64,000 nucleotides of DNA from positions 42,772-106,771 of the forward strand of contig NZ_BOPH01000027.1 of NCBI RefSeq assembly GCF_016863655.1. Reading direction: 5' to 3'. The position numbers and the translations under genes are program-made. This stretch comes from Virgisporangium ochraceum (GTDB lineage Bacteria > Actinomycetota > Actinomycetes > Mycobacteriales > Micromonosporaceae). The notes under the pieces were generated by a model. The model searched no databases. It saw only the letters and a program-made list of their open reading frames with translations, and was not told the DNA's origin. Shown piece by piece: positions 40,820-50,617 of this stretch. Position 1 is the first letter of the stretch. Every line of letters starts with the position of its first letter.

Positions 40820-42021
40820 TGGGTGGCCGCCAGCGCCTCGCCGAACCGTTGCATGTGCACCCCGTCGACCATCCCCGCCAGCAGAAACGTCCGGTTCTCC
40901 GAATGGATGTGCACGATCATCACCGACAGCAGCGGCGCGGCGATCAGCACCGCCGCCACGTCGGGCAGGTCGATCCGCGTCCCCCAGCCGCGGGCGGCCC
41001 GCAGCACGTCGTTGCCGAGCCGCCGGTTCAACGCGACGACGGCGATGCGGGTCAGCCCCTCGCCGTAGGCCACCCCGGGCGTGAACCGGACGACCACCCG
41101 CTGGTCCGACGCGTCGGGCTCCTCCCACCGGGTCAGGCCGCCGATCACGTCGGGCAGGGTGTTCCGGTCGCGGTCGCGGCCGAAGATGTCCAGCGTGTCG
41201 CCGGCGTCGACGTTCGCCACCGACAGCCCGTCGCGCTGCTGCGGTGGGGTGAGCACCGCCGCCGACGGCGTCGCCATCCGCAGGTCGAGGAAGCGGGTCA
41301 CCAGGATCGGCCGTTCGGCGTTGCGGGCGGTGACCTCGATCTGCAGCGGCAGCCCGGTGCCGGGGTCGGCCCAGATGTCGATGTGCCCGATCGTGCTCTG
41401 CGGCGCGCTCGTGGTGACGCGCAGGCCGGCGGCGTCGACGCCGGCGACGCGCCGGCCGGGCAGCGCGGTGACCGGGTCGCCCTCGGCCAGGTCGAGCAGG
41501 CGGCGGGCCAGGTCGGGCGGCATCAGGTCGGCGCCGCGCGGCAGCCGGGCCGTCGACTCGCCGACCACGTAGGTGAACCTGTTCTCCGGCCCGGTGCCGT
41601 CGTACATGATCACGCCGACCCGGCCCAGCTCCACGACCGACAGCTGGTTGGCACCGTAGTCCCAGCTCACCAGCTCATCGGGAGTGCGGTAGACGCCCCG
41701 CTCCTGCCCGGTCTCGACCACGTCGACCCGCCACCGGTCGCGCGCGGCGTACCAGGCCCTCAGCCGCGTGTTGCCGCTGACCAGCGCCGCGACCTGCCCG
41801 AACCGCGGCAGCTCAGGCAGCCCGAGGGTGCCGACGCTCTCCGCGTAGCCCTCGTACGGCCGGTTCGCCGAGCGCTGCACGAGATCGCGCAGCTCAGACG
41901 GGTCCAGTCGCACGTTCTTCGACGGCCACGCGGCGACCGCGACCGGCAGCGCGCACAGCAGCGCGACGCACGCCGCCACCACCGCCCACCGCCGGCGCGC
42001 CTCGCGCCGGACCACCGTCAT
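40816..42021 (-). CDS. Exported LolA/RseB-fold-like protein (401 aa)
   Basis: One N-terminal transmembrane or signal segment (WAVVAACVALLCALPVAVAAW) is followed by a large extracytoplasmic domain with LolA/RseB-like features: LVQRSANRPYEGYAESVGTLGLPE, a beta-rich centre (RVDVVETGQERGVYRTPDELVSWDYG) and DIWADPGTGLPLQIEV. In related actinomycete operons such a sensor-like subunit precedes an ABC-2 exporter. ATG 42021 has gaggggtt 5-6 nt upstream. It is the first gene of a three-gene operon with 4-bp overlaps. The call rests on pattern resemblance only. Confidence 0.7.
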   Translation of the reverse strand: MTVVRREARRRWAVVAACVALLCALPVAVAAWPSKNVRLDPSELRDLVQRSANRPYEGYAESVGTLGLPELPRFGQVAALVSGNTRLRAWYAARDRWRVDVVETGQERGVYRTPDELVSWDYGANQLSVVELGRVGVIMYDGTGPENRFTYVVGESTARLPRGADLMPPDLARRLLDLAEGDPVTALPGRRVAGVDAAGLRVTTSAPQSTIGHIDIWADPGTGLPLQIEVTARNAERPILVTRFLDLRMATPSAAVLTPPQQRDGLSVANVDAGDTLDIFGRDRDRNTLPDVIGGLTRWEEPDASDQRVVVRFTPGVAYGEGLTRIAVVALNRRLGNDVLRAARGWGTRIDLPDVAAVLIAAPLLSVMIVHIHSENRTFLLAGMVDGVHMQRFGEALAATQ

Positions 42022-42061
42022 GGACAACCCCTCATCCGACCAACCATGACACGTGCCCCGG

Positions 42062-42931
42062 CTACCGGACGTGGTCGGCGATCTCCGCGAGGGCCTTCCA
42101 GTCGTCGGCGAGCGGCTTCTCGTCGCGCGGGTGGTCGGGGTTCGGGTCGAGGATGACGTAGTCGCAGCCGAGGTCGACGAGCTCGCGGATGTCGGCCGCG
42201 ACCTGCGCGACGGTGCCCTCGCCGGGCTGCGTGCGGGTGCCGAGCCGGGCCCGCAGGCGCGGCGCCAGCGCGGGCACCGGGCGGCCCTGCTCGTCGGCGG
42301 CCTTCCGCAGCGCCGGGACGCCCACGTCGCGCAGCCAGGCCGGCGCGGCGTTGATCGGGTGCCACGCGGCGCCGAAGCGCACCGCCCGCCGGATCGCCGC
42401 CGGTGCCGACCCGCCCACCCACACCGGCAGCCGCTGCGGGCGCGGGCCCGTGTGAACGTCGCGGTAGGTGGCGAACTCGCCGTCGTGGGAGACCACGTCG
42501 TCGGTGAAGGCCGCCGTCACGGCGGCGAGGTACTCGTCGGTCACCCTTCCACGCTTCGCGAACGGGACCCCCAGAGCGGCGTACTCCGGCTCCGACCAGC
42601 CGACACCGACTCCCAGCACGAACCGGCCGCCCGAGAACCGGTCGATGTTCGCGGCCATCCGGGCCGTGAGCAGCGGATGCCGGTACGGCAGGACCGTGAC
42701 GCTGGTGCCCAGCAGCAGCGTGGTGGTGGCGCCGGCCAGCCAGGCGATCGTGGCGAACGGGTCGTAGAACGGGGTCGGGTAGATCTCGTTCACGTCGGGC
42801 GTGGGCGCGATGTGGTCGGAGATCATCGCGATCCCGAACCCGTTGTCCTCGGCGAAGCGGGCCCAGCCGAGCAGGTTCTCCGGCGTGGCCAGCGGCCCGA
42901 AGTTGCGGACGTTCACCCCGAGCACGGTCAC
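42062..42931 (-). CDS. LLM-class F420-dependent oxidoreductase (289 aa)
   Basis: Luciferase-like TIM-barrel enzyme: VNVRNFGPLATPENLLGWARFAEDNGF, MISDHIAPTPD, LGTSVTVLPYRHPLLTARM, ANIDRFSGGRFVLGVGVGW and GGSAPAAIRRAVRFG. This is the F420-dependent actinobacterial branch. It starts GTG overlapping the deaminase stop by 4 bp (GTGA). The substrate is unknown. Confidence 0.9.
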   Translation of the reverse strand: MTVLGVNVRNFGPLATPENLLGWARFAEDNGFGIAMISDHIAPTPDVNEIYPTPFYDPFATIAWLAGATTTLLLGTSVTVLPYRHPLLTARMAANIDRFSGGRFVLGVGVGWSEPEYAALGVPFAKRGRVTDEYLAAVTAAFTDDVVSHDGEFATYRDVHTGPRPQRLPVWVGGSAPAAIRRAVRFGAAWHPINAAPAWLRDVGVPALRKAADEQGRPVPALAPRLRARLGTRTQPGEGTVAQVAADIRELVDLGCDYVILDPNPDHPRDEKPLADDWKALAEIADHVR

Positions 42932-43389
42932 GGCCTGTACCTCGCGAACGGCTCGCCGGCGCCCTCGGTCTCGACGTGCACGATCTGCTCCGGTGCCAAC
43001 GCGCGCATGCTCGCCTGCATGCGCCCGGCGAGGTCGGTCGGATCGGGTGGCGCCGGGTAGCCGAGGTCGGGCACCAGCTCCTTGGGCGCGGCGTACACGA
43101 TCCGGTCGACCCCGGAGATCGCCGCCACGCTGTGGCACACCGCGCACGGCTCGCAGCTCGACACCACCGTGGCCCCGCCCAGGTGCAGCGTGCCCAGCGC
43201 CCGGCACGCCGCCCGGATCGCCGCGACCTCGGCGTGCGCGCTCGGGTCGTGGTCACGCAGGGCCGTGTTGACGCCCGAGGCGATCACCACCCCCCGCTGC
43301 ACGACCAGCGCACCGAACGGCAGCTGACCCGCGTCGGCGTTCTCCGCGGCCAGCCTGACCGCCTCCCTTAGGAGCTCACCCTCGTTCAT
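42928..43389 (-). CDS. Cytidine/guanine-deaminase-fold nucleoside deaminase (153 aa)
   Basis: The zinc-dependent deaminase motif is complete: HAEVAAIRAA (His and the catalytic Glu) and SSCEPCAVCHSVAA (two zinc cysteines). This is the TadA/guanine deaminase family; length and the CEPCAVCHS motif favour a small-molecule deaminase over tRNA deaminase. Its start lies 17 bp from the GTG of the divergent MMPL gene, so promoters must overlap. Confidence 0.85.
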   Translation of the reverse strand: MNEGELLREAVRLAAENADAGQLPFGALVVQRGVVIASGVNTALRDHDPSAHAEVAAIRAACRALGTLHLGGATVVSSCEPCAVCHSVAAISGVDRIVYAAPKELVPDLGYPAPPDPTDLAGRMQASMRALAPEQIVHVETEGAGEPFARYRP

Positions 43390-43405
43390 GGGGAGCCAGC
43401 CTAAT

Positions 43406-45580
43406 GTGAGCGCCGTCGCGTATTTCGACGTTGCCGCCGCGCGGCCTTCGGCGCCGCGCGATCATCCGGGGATGTTCGCGTGGTGGGGACGGGCGGTCGT
43501 CCGGTGGCGGTGGGCCGTGCTCGCCGCGGGTGCCGTGGTGGCGGTGATCGGCGCCCTCTGGGGGCTGGGCGTGTTCGGCCAGCTCACCGGCGGCGGCTTC
43601 GAAGACCCGGCCAGCGAGTCGACGATCGCCCGCGACCGGGTGGCGACGGAGATCGGCAACCAGGATGTCGACATCCTGGTCCTCTACACCAGCCCGACCG
43701 CGACGGTCGACGAACCGGCGCTGCGCGACCCGGTGACCGCCGCCGCCGACAGGATCCGCGCCCACCCCGACGTCGCCGCGGTGACCAGCTGGTACGACGC
43801 CCCCTCGCCGGCACTGGTCTCGACCGACCGGAAGGCCACGTACATTCTCGTGCGGCTCACGGCCGACGACGAGGACACCAAGGTCGCGGCGCTCGACCGG
43901 GTGCGGCCCGCGCTCGCGGCGGCCGCGCCCGTCCGCACGCAGGTCGGCGGCAACGTGCCGTTCCTCGACGTGGCCAACGAGCAGACCTCGAAGGACCTCG
44001 CCCGCGCCGAGACGCTGTCGTTGCCGGTGCTGCTGGTGCTGCTCATCGTGATCTTCGGCGGGCTGGTGGCCGCGGCGACGCCGCTGCTCATCGGCGGGCT
44101 GGCCATCCTCGGCGCGTTCATCGCGGTCAGGGTGCTGAACACGGTGACCGACGTGTCGGTGTTCGCGGTCAACGTGATCACGCTGATCGGGCTCGGCCTG
44201 GCGATCGACTACGCGCTGTTCGTGGTGAGCCGGTTCCGCGAGGAGCTGTCGGCCGGCCACGACGTCCCGTCCGCGATCGAGCGGACCATGGCCACCGCCG
44301 GGCGCACCGTGCTCGTCTCGGGCATCACCGTGGCGCTGGCCCTGGCCAGCCTGCTGATCTTCCCGCAGGTGTTCATGCGGTCGATCGGGTTCGGTGGCAC
44401 GTTCGCGGTGCTCGTCGCGATGCTCGCCGCGCTCACGGTGCTGCCCGCGCTGCTGGCCGTGCTCGGTCCGCGGATCAACGCGCTGCGGGTGCGCCGGTCG
44501 CGGCCGAAGGAGACCTCGGGGGACGGGGCGTGGGCGCGGATCGCGCACAGCGTGATGCGCCGGCCGGTGCTGTACGCGCTCGGCGTGGTGACCGTGCTGG
44601 TGCTGCTCGCGCTGCCGTTCCTGCGGGTGCAGTGGGGCGGCTTCGACGAGCGGGTGCTGCCGTCGGGCACCGAGCCCCGCGCGGTGGCCGAGCGCATCCG
44701 CACCGAGTTCCCGGCCGGCTCGGTCGGGCCGATCGACGTGCTGGTGTCGGGCGGCGGGCAGGCCGCCGCGCGGGAGGTCGCCCAGCGGGTGCAGGCCCTG
44801 CCCGGGGTGACCGGCGTGCAGGTGACCGCCGGCAACGAGCGGTCCAGCCTGCTCAGCGTCACCTACCCGGGCGAGCCGACGAGCGCCGACGCCCAGCGCC
44901 TGGTGCGGGAGATCCGCGCGCTGCCCGACCCGGCCGGCGGCGAGATCCTGGTGGGCGGGCGACCTGCCGCCGACGTCGACATGCTCGACAGCCTCGGCAG
45001 CCGGCTGCCGTGGATGGCGTTGATCATGGCGCTGTCGACGCTGGTGCTGCTGTTCTTCGCGTTCGGGTCGATCCTGCTGCCGGTCAAGGCCGTGCTGATG
45101 AACCTGGTGTCGATCGGCGCGTCGTTCGGTGTGATCGTGTGGATCTTCCAGGACGGGCACCTGTCGTCGTTCCTCGGCTTCACCCCGACCGGGTTCATCG
45201 AGCCGAGCAACCCGATCATCATGCTGGCGGCGCTGTTCGGGCTGGCCACCGACTACGAGGTGTTCCTGCTCTCGCGGGTGCGCGAGGCGTGGGACCGCAC
45301 CGGCGACAACACCGCCGCGGTGGCCTCCGGCGTGCAGCACACCGGGCGCATCATCACCGCGGCGGCGCTGCTGCTCGTGATCGTGGTGGCCGGGTTCGCG
45401 ACCGGCGGCATCGTGTTCATCAAGCTGATCGGCATCGGCATGATCGTGGCGATCGTGGTCGACGCCACGCTCGTCCGGCTGCTCCTGGTGCCGGCGACGA
45501 TGCGCCTGCTCGGCCACTGGAACTGGTGGGCGCCCGGTCCGCTCGGCCGGGTCTACAGCCGCTACGCGCTGCGCGACTGA
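43406..45580 (+). CDS. MMPL/RND-family transporter (724 aa)
   Basis: Twelve-TM exporter of the MMPL family with two repeats. Each has a TM segment, a large extracytoplasmic loop (43570-44000 and 44630-44990) and five TMs, with GLGLAIDYALFVVSRFREEL and LFGLATDYEVFLLSRVREAW carrying the proton-relay Asp-Tyr motifs. GTG 43406 is preferred (ggag about 11 nt upstream); ATG 43388 and ATG 43471 are alternatives. It exports lipids or drugs; there is no polyketide or lipid synthesis gene nearby to tell which. Confidence 0.88.
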   Translation: MSAVAYFDVAAARPSAPRDHPGMFAWWGRAVVRWRWAVLAAGAVVAVIGALWGLGVFGQLTGGGFEDPASESTIARDRVATEIGNQDVDILVLYTSPTATVDEPALRDPVTAAADRIRAHPDVAAVTSWYDAPSPALVSTDRKATYILVRLTADDEDTKVAALDRVRPALAAAAPVRTQVGGNVPFLDVANEQTSKDLARAETLSLPVLLVLLIVIFGGLVAAATPLLIGGLAILGAFIAVRVLNTVTDVSVFAVNVITLIGLGLAIDYALFVVSRFREELSAGHDVPSAIERTMATAGRTVLVSGITVALALASLLIFPQVFMRSIGFGGTFAVLVAMLAALTVLPALLAVLGPRINALRVRRSRPKETSGDGAWARIAHSVMRRPVLYALGVVTVLVLLALPFLRVQWGGFDERVLPSGTEPRAVAERIRTEFPAGSVGPIDVLVSGGGQAAAREVAQRVQALPGVTGVQVTAGNERSSLLSVTYPGEPTSADAQRLVREIRALPDPAGGEILVGGRPAADVDMLDSLGSRLPWMALIMALSTLVLLFFAFGSILLPVKAVLMNLVSIGASFGVIVWIFQDGHLSSFLGFTPTGFIEPSNPIIMLAALFGLATDYEVFLLSRVREAWDRTGDNTAAVASGVQHTGRIITAAALLLVIVVAGFATGGIVFIKLIGIGMIVAIVVDATLVRLLLVPATMRLLGHWNWWAPGPLGRVYSRYALRD

Positions 45581-45942
45581 GGCCGCCGCAGGTTCACCAC
45601 GGCCACGACCGCGAAGACCATCAGCGCAACCAGGGTGCCGGTCGCGGCGAAGTCGGGGGCGAGGAACCCGCTCACCACCAGCCAGCCGACCTGCGCCACC
45701 AGGCCGGCGACGAGCACCCACCGCGCGGCCCGCCGCACGCCGGGGAGCCGGGCGAGGACCGCGAGCACCACCAGGCCGACGGCGAACCCGATCACGACGA
45801 TCGACATGTCGCGCAGCATGTCGACCCGGTCGGCCCAGGCCGCGTCCGAGACCTCCGCGTGGTAGTCGGCCTGCCGGCGCAGCGTCGCCGCGTGGGCAAG
45901 CGCGGACGGCACCGGCAGCAGGACGGACAGGCGTGGATCCAT
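45562..45942 (-). CDS. Small membrane protein (126 aa)
   Basis: Three hydrophobic segments (MSIVVIGFAVGLVVLAVLA, WVLVAGLVAQVGWLVVSGFL, TLVALMVFAVVAVVNL) after a polar N-terminus with HAATLRRQADYH. It is not recognised. Its end overlaps the MMPL gene end by 19 bp, and it is divergent from the broken MFS gene. Confidence 0.65.
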   Translation of the reverse strand: MDPRLSVLLPVPSALAHAATLRRQADYHAEVSDAAWADRVDMLRDMSIVVIGFAVGLVVLAVLARLPGVRRAARWVLVAGLVAQVGWLVVSGFLAPDFAATGTLVALMVFAVVAVVNLRRPQSRSA

Positions 45943-46036
45943 GACAGCAGGATGACCATCACGCGCAACGTCAGCCCTCGGCGTACTACGCGTTCGGCGA
46001 ACCAATGGTCCCGTTTCTCCGCTTACGGTCGGAGCC

Positions 46037-47223
46037 GTGACCCCGCTGCGACGCAACCGCGACTTCCTGCTCCTGTGGGGCGGGCAGGCCGCGGCGTCGC
46101 TCGGCGGCAACGTGGCCGCGGTCGCCCATCCGTTCCTGGCGCTGCTCGCCACCGGCTCGGCCGCCGGCGCCGCGCGGTGGCGTTCGCGGGCCTCGCCACC
46201 GGGACGGTGCTGCGCCTGCCCGGTGGCGTGCTCGCCGACCGGTGGCCGCTGCGCCCGCTGCTGATCGGGTCGGAGACGGTGCGGGCCGTCGTCACCGGCT
46301 CGCTCGTCGTCGCCGTGCTCGTCGGGCGCCTCACGTTCGCGCACCTGCTGGTCGCCGCGATGGTCAGCGCGGCGTGCGCCGTGTGCGCCGACCCGGCGCA
46401 GACGGTCGCGGTGCGGCAGGTGGTGCCGGCCGGGCAGCTGCCGCACGCGCTGGCCCAGAACGAGGCGCGCGGGCACGTCGCCGGCCTCGGCGGGCAGCCG
46501 CTGGGTGGCTGGCTGTACGGGCTCGGCGCGGTGGTGCCGCTCGCCGCGCACGCGGTGTCCTCCGCGGTCAGTGCGTGGACCGTCGTGTTCGTCCGCCGTC
46601 TCCCCGCGGGCGGCCGGGGTGTACGGCACCCGGTGTGGTCCGACCTGCGCGGCGGACTGCGGTTCGTGTGGCGCAGCCGGTTCCTGCGGAGCACGCTCGC
46701 CGTCGCCGCCGCGTTCCAGTTCGTGTTCGCCGGCCTCGGGCTGCTCATCGTCGCGGGTGCCGCCGCCGACGGGACGCCGGCCGTGCACGTGGGAACGGCT
46801 CTCGCGCTCGCCGGGGTGGGCGGCCTGCTCGGCGCGTGGGCGACGCCGTTCGTGCAGCGGCGGATCCCGTTCGCCGCGCTGGTGTCGGGGTTCGGGTGGA
46901 CGGGCGCCGGCTGCCTCGCGCTCATGGCGGTGCTGCCGCACGTCTACGCGGCGGGCGCGCTGCTCGCGGTCGTCTACGCCGTGGCGACCCCGGCCAACGC
47001 GATGCTCGTCGCCGCGCAGATGGCCGCGACGCCGGAGCACCTGCAGGGCCGCGTCGTCAGCGCGGCGATGCTGGTGGCCGGCTGCGTGGCGCCGCTGGGA
47101 CCGCTCGCCGCCGGCGCCCTGTTCGACCGGGTCGGCCGGCCGGCGACGGTCGCGGCCTTCGCCGTCCTCACCGCGCTCGTCGCGGTGGCTACCCACCTGC
47201 GACCGCCTACCGTGGACCCATGA
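46037..47223 (+). pseudogene. MFS transporter interrupted by a one-base frameshift
   Basis: The N-terminal part starts GTG 46037 (MTPLRRNRDFLLLWGGQAAASLGGN) and follows one frame to about 46174. The remaining 350 codons (VAFAGLATGTVLRLPGGVLADRW onward to TGA 47223) are in the -1 frame, starting at the gtg of 46177. Joined they give a normal 12-TM MFS protein of about 395 aa, of the enterobactin exporter/EntS-like type. The break is in gcgccgcgcggtgg, a GC run prone to sequencing error, so it may be an artefact. The M20 gene is translationally linked to its end (ATGA). Confidence 0.75.
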
Positions 47224-48704
47224 CGGTGCTCGATCACGTACGGCGCTACCGGCGGGCCGAGGGCTGGCGCGGGCTCACCGAGTTCGCCGGCCTGCTCGCC
47301 CTCGACAACCAGACGCACGACGTCCCGGCGCTGCGGCGCAACGCCGACCTCGTCGCCGAGCTGTTCACCGCGCGCGGCGCGACGATGGAGATCCTCGAGC
47401 TCGAGGGCGCCGCGCCGCTGGTCACCGGCCAGCTGGGTACCGACCCCCGCAAGCCGACCATCGGGGTGTACGTGCACTACGACGGGCAGCCGGCGGGCCC
47501 GGCCGGCTGGCACACGCCGCCGTTCGAGCCGACCCTCAAGGCCGGCGACCGCACGATCCCGCTTCCGGGAGCCGGCGACCCGGTCGACGACGACTGGCGC
47601 CTGTTCGCCCGCGGCTCCGCCGACGACAAGGCGCCCCTGGCCGCGCTGCTCGTGGCCGTCGACGCGCTGCGGGCCGGCGGCGCGGAGCAGGCCGTGAACC
47701 TGGTGTTCTGCTTCGAGGGCGAGGAGGAGTCGGGCTCGCCGCACCTGCGCGACTACCTCGAGCGCTACCGCGACCGGCTGCGCGCCGACACGTGGCTGAT
47801 CTGTGACGGCCCCGTGCACCACACCGGTGCCCCGCAGGTGGTGCTCGGGGTCCGCGGCTACTGCGGCGTCGAGCTCACCGTCTACGGCCCCGGCCACGAG
47901 CTCCACAGTGGACACTACGGGAACTGGGCGCCGAACCCGGCCCTGCGCCTGGCCCAGCTCCTGGCCTCCTGCAAGGGACCCGACGGCCGGGTGACGATCG
48001 ACGGCTTCTACGACTCCACCCGTCCCCCGTCGGCGGCCGAGCTCGCGGCGCTCGCCGACCTGCCGCCGGTCGAGGAGGCGCTGCTCGGGCAGCTGGGTTT
48101 CGCCGCGGCGGAGGTGCCCGGCAGCCGGCTGGTCGACCGGCTGATGTGGCCGTCGTTCAACGTGAAGGGGCTGGCCGCGGCCGACGTCGGCGCCGCCGCC
48201 CGCAACGTGGTGCCGGCCTCGGCGACCGCGTCGGTCGACATCCGGCTCGCCGCCGGGAACGACGCCGGGCACATGATCGGGCTGGTGCGCGCGCACCTGG
48301 AACGGCAGGGCTACCTCGTGCTCGACCGCGACCCCACCGACGACGAGCGCCGCACGCACCCGCTGCTCGCCCGCCTCGACGGCGAGATCGGCTACCCGGC
48401 GATGCGCACCTCGCTCGACGAACCCGTCGTCGCCCACCTCGCCGACGCGGCGACACGCGCCGGCGGCCGGCAGGCGCTGGTGATGCCGACGCTCGGCGGC
48501 TCGGTGCCGCTGTCCTACCTGGCCGAGATCCTGCGCGCGCCCACGGTGGTGCTGCCGATCGCCAACCACGACAACAACCAGCACGCGGCGAACGAGAACC
48601 TGCGGCTGGGCAACCTGTGGTACGGCGTCGACCTGTTCGCCGCGCTGCTCACGGCCGAACCACCTCGAACCGCAGGCCCGGGCGGGCCTGCCGGACCCGC
48701 TTGA
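47220..48704 (+). CDS. M20-family metallo-dipeptidase (494 aa)
   Basis: Zinc peptidase of the carnosinase/CNDP-like M20 branch: VYVHYDGQPA (metal His and Asp), RGSADDKAP (bridging Asp), FCFEGEEESGSP (catalytic and metal Glu), CDGPVHH, and a C-terminal His in NHDNNQHAANEN. It would cleave dipeptides in the cytoplasm. The ATG overlaps the MFS stop by 4 bp. The last 15 residues (PPRTAGPGGPAGPA) extend past the usual family end and run 56 bp into the convergent membrane protein gene. Confidence 0.9.
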   Translation: MTVLDHVRRYRRAEGWRGLTEFAGLLALDNQTHDVPALRRNADLVAELFTARGATMEILELEGAAPLVTGQLGTDPRKPTIGVYVHYDGQPAGPAGWHTPPFEPTLKAGDRTIPLPGAGDPVDDDWRLFARGSADDKAPLAALLVAVDALRAGGAEQAVNLVFCFEGEEESGSPHLRDYLERYRDRLRADTWLICDGPVHHTGAPQVVLGVRGYCGVELTVYGPGHELHSGHYGNWAPNPALRLAQLLASCKGPDGRVTIDGFYDSTRPPSAAELAALADLPPVEEALLGQLGFAAAEVPGSRLVDRLMWPSFNVKGLAAADVGAAARNVVPASATASVDIRLAAGNDAGHMIGLVRAHLERQGYLVLDRDPTDDERRTHPLLARLDGEIGYPAMRTSLDEPVVAHLADAATRAGGRQALVMPTLGGSVPLSYLAEILRAPTVVLPIANHDNNQHAANENLRLGNLWYGVDLFAALLTAEPPRTAGPGGPAGPA

Positions 48705-50565
48705 CGAGCTCCTCGGCATCCGGCGCGGCGACGACGATCCGCACGACCCCGTCGGCCTGCGCGAGGCTCTCGGCCAGCGACGCGGGTTCGAGGTCGAACC
48801 CTTGCGGCCGGTACAGCACGCCGTCGGTGAGCCCCGAGGTGCGCTGCAGCATCGACAGGTTCAGCGTGAGCGTGTACGTCGTGTAGAGGTCGCCGGTCAG
48901 GACGACGGTGGCGACCCCGGGCTCGGCGGGGAACGCGGCGTCGAGCGCGCGCAGCCGCTCGGCCGTCGGCCGGTTGCCGCGCGCCGCCTCCCCGGAGTGC
49001 CACATCCGGTTCAGCGTCTCGGTGCGGCCCGGCCGGTACGGCACGTCGTCGGTCACCACGCCGCCGAGGCCCGCGACCGCGACCGCGACGAGCGCCGCCG
49101 GCAGGAGGTCCGCGAGCGGCGCCCGCCGGGGGCGCGGCAGCAGCACCGCCACGGCCGCGAGGCCCACGAGCAGCGTGACGAACACCGCGTGCAGCCCCTT
49201 CTCCAGGTAGTAGCCGGCCTGGTTCCCGGTGACCGCCCGGTACCCGAGCAGCGCAGCGGGCAGCGCGAGCACCGCCGCGAGGGTCCAGACGTACGACCGC
49301 CAGACGGCCAGCCGCCGCCCGGCACGGGTGACCACCGCGGCCGCCACGAGCGCCGCCAGCGCGAGCAGCAGCCCGCGGCTCACCCCCAGCACCCCGCCCG
49401 GCGCGCCGATCAGCGTGCCGTGCCCGCCGAACAGCGCGCCCAGCGCCAGCGGCACCAGCGCGGCCGCGCCGGCCACGCCGCACACGGTCACCACGAAGGC
49501 CCTGATGGGACGCAGCGTGCGCCACCGGCGCAGCCCCCACGCGACGGCCGCCAGCCCCGCCGACGGGAGCAGCAGCTCGTACGCGAACCCGATGCCGGCG
49601 ACCAGCGCGCACACCAGCACCACGTGCTCGCGCACACCCCCCGTGCGCCGCGCGAGCACGGCCACGAGCACGACGAGCAGCGTCAGCCCCAGCAGCTGGC
49701 TGACGAACCCGAGAATGGCCAGCACCGGCAGGTCCCCGTACACGAGCTGGACTCCGAGGAACGCCAGCACGGGCAGCCGGCGCCAACCGCCGAGCAGCGG
49801 ACCGCCGACCCACTGAACCGCCCACAGCAGCGCCACCGCGAACACGCCGTACGTGCCGAGCAGGAACCACACGTGGTGGTCGACGACCCCGGCCATGTCG
49901 CCGGTGCCGGTGGACGAGCGGACGAACCCGTCGAGCAGGCCCGCGGTGAGGTGCCAGCCCGACGGGTAGAACCGCAGCGCGTCGAACAGCTCGGGCACCT
50001 CGTCGGGCGCGTACCCCCAGGCGTAGCCGCCGGTACGGCGCAGCGTGTCGAGGATCGAGACGTGCCGCGCGTTGTCGTCGGCGCCGAGCAGCATCGCCAG
50101 CCGGCCCGTGGAGTCGGCGCGCAGGTACGGCAGCGCCACGTAGGCGAGCGCCGCCGCGGCGGTCGCGACCGTGAGCGCGTCGGCGACCGTGGGACGGGGC
50201 AGCCGCGGCGCCCGCCCCGACGCGATGCTCACGCCGCCGAGCACCGTGAGCGCCGCACCGGCGACGGGCACCGGGTCCAGCCCGAACGGCCACGCGGTGA
50301 ACAGCATGCCGGCGACCGCGCAGCAGCCGAGCAGCAGCGCGGTGGCGAGCACGAGCCGGTCGAGCAGCGTCCGACCGCCGCGCAGCAGACCGGCGGTGAG
50401 GGCCAGCACGAGCGGCGGCAGCAGCCAGTCGACCCCGAGGAGGTGGGTGGCCGTCGGGATCAGCCAGGCCGCGGCGAGCCAGGCGACGACCTGCCGCGGG
50501 TCGACCCCGGTGACGCGCCGCCGGGGCGCCGCGGTCCCGCGCACGTCGGGTTGGGTGATGCCCAT
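48649..50565 (-). CDS. Large polytopic membrane protein (638 aa)
   Basis: About fourteen hydrophobic segments occupy residues 25-490, followed by an extracytoplasmic C-terminal domain with NRMWHSGEAARGNRP and YTTYTLTLNLSML. Topology, and the loop DDNARHVSILDTLRRTGGYAWGYAPDEVPELFDALRFYPSGWH after the fourth or fifth TM, resemble actinobacterial DUF6541-like or GT-C-type membrane glycosyltransferases. No catalytic assignment is possible. Start ATG 50565. It is divergent from a P450 gene with only 52 bp between. Confidence 0.75.
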   Translation of the reverse strand: MGITQPDVRGTAAPRRRVTGVDPRQVVAWLAAAWLIPTATHLLGVDWLLPPLVLALTAGLLRGGRTLLDRLVLATALLLGCCAVAGMLFTAWPFGLDPVPVAGAALTVLGGVSIASGRAPRLPRPTVADALTVATAAAALAYVALPYLRADSTGRLAMLLGADDNARHVSILDTLRRTGGYAWGYAPDEVPELFDALRFYPSGWHLTAGLLDGFVRSSTGTGDMAGVVDHHVWFLLGTYGVFAVALLWAVQWVGGPLLGGWRRLPVLAFLGVQLVYGDLPVLAILGFVSQLLGLTLLVVLVAVLARRTGGVREHVVLVCALVAGIGFAYELLLPSAGLAAVAWGLRRWRTLRPIRAFVVTVCGVAGAAALVPLALGALFGGHGTLIGAPGGVLGVSRGLLLALAALVAAAVVTRAGRRLAVWRSYVWTLAAVLALPAALLGYRAVTGNQAGYYLEKGLHAVFVTLLVGLAAVAVLLPRPRRAPLADLLPAALVAVAVAGLGGVVTDDVPYRPGRTETLNRMWHSGEAARGNRPTAERLRALDAAFPAEPGVATVVLTGDLYTTYTLTLNLSMLQRTSGLTDGVLYRPQGFDLEPASLAESLAQADGVVRIVVAAPDAEELVKRVRQARPGLRFEVVRP

Positions 50566-50617
50566 GGGTGGTCCAACGGCCGGGGGTGCCACCCGGTTGC
50601 GCGGGTAGGCTCGACGC

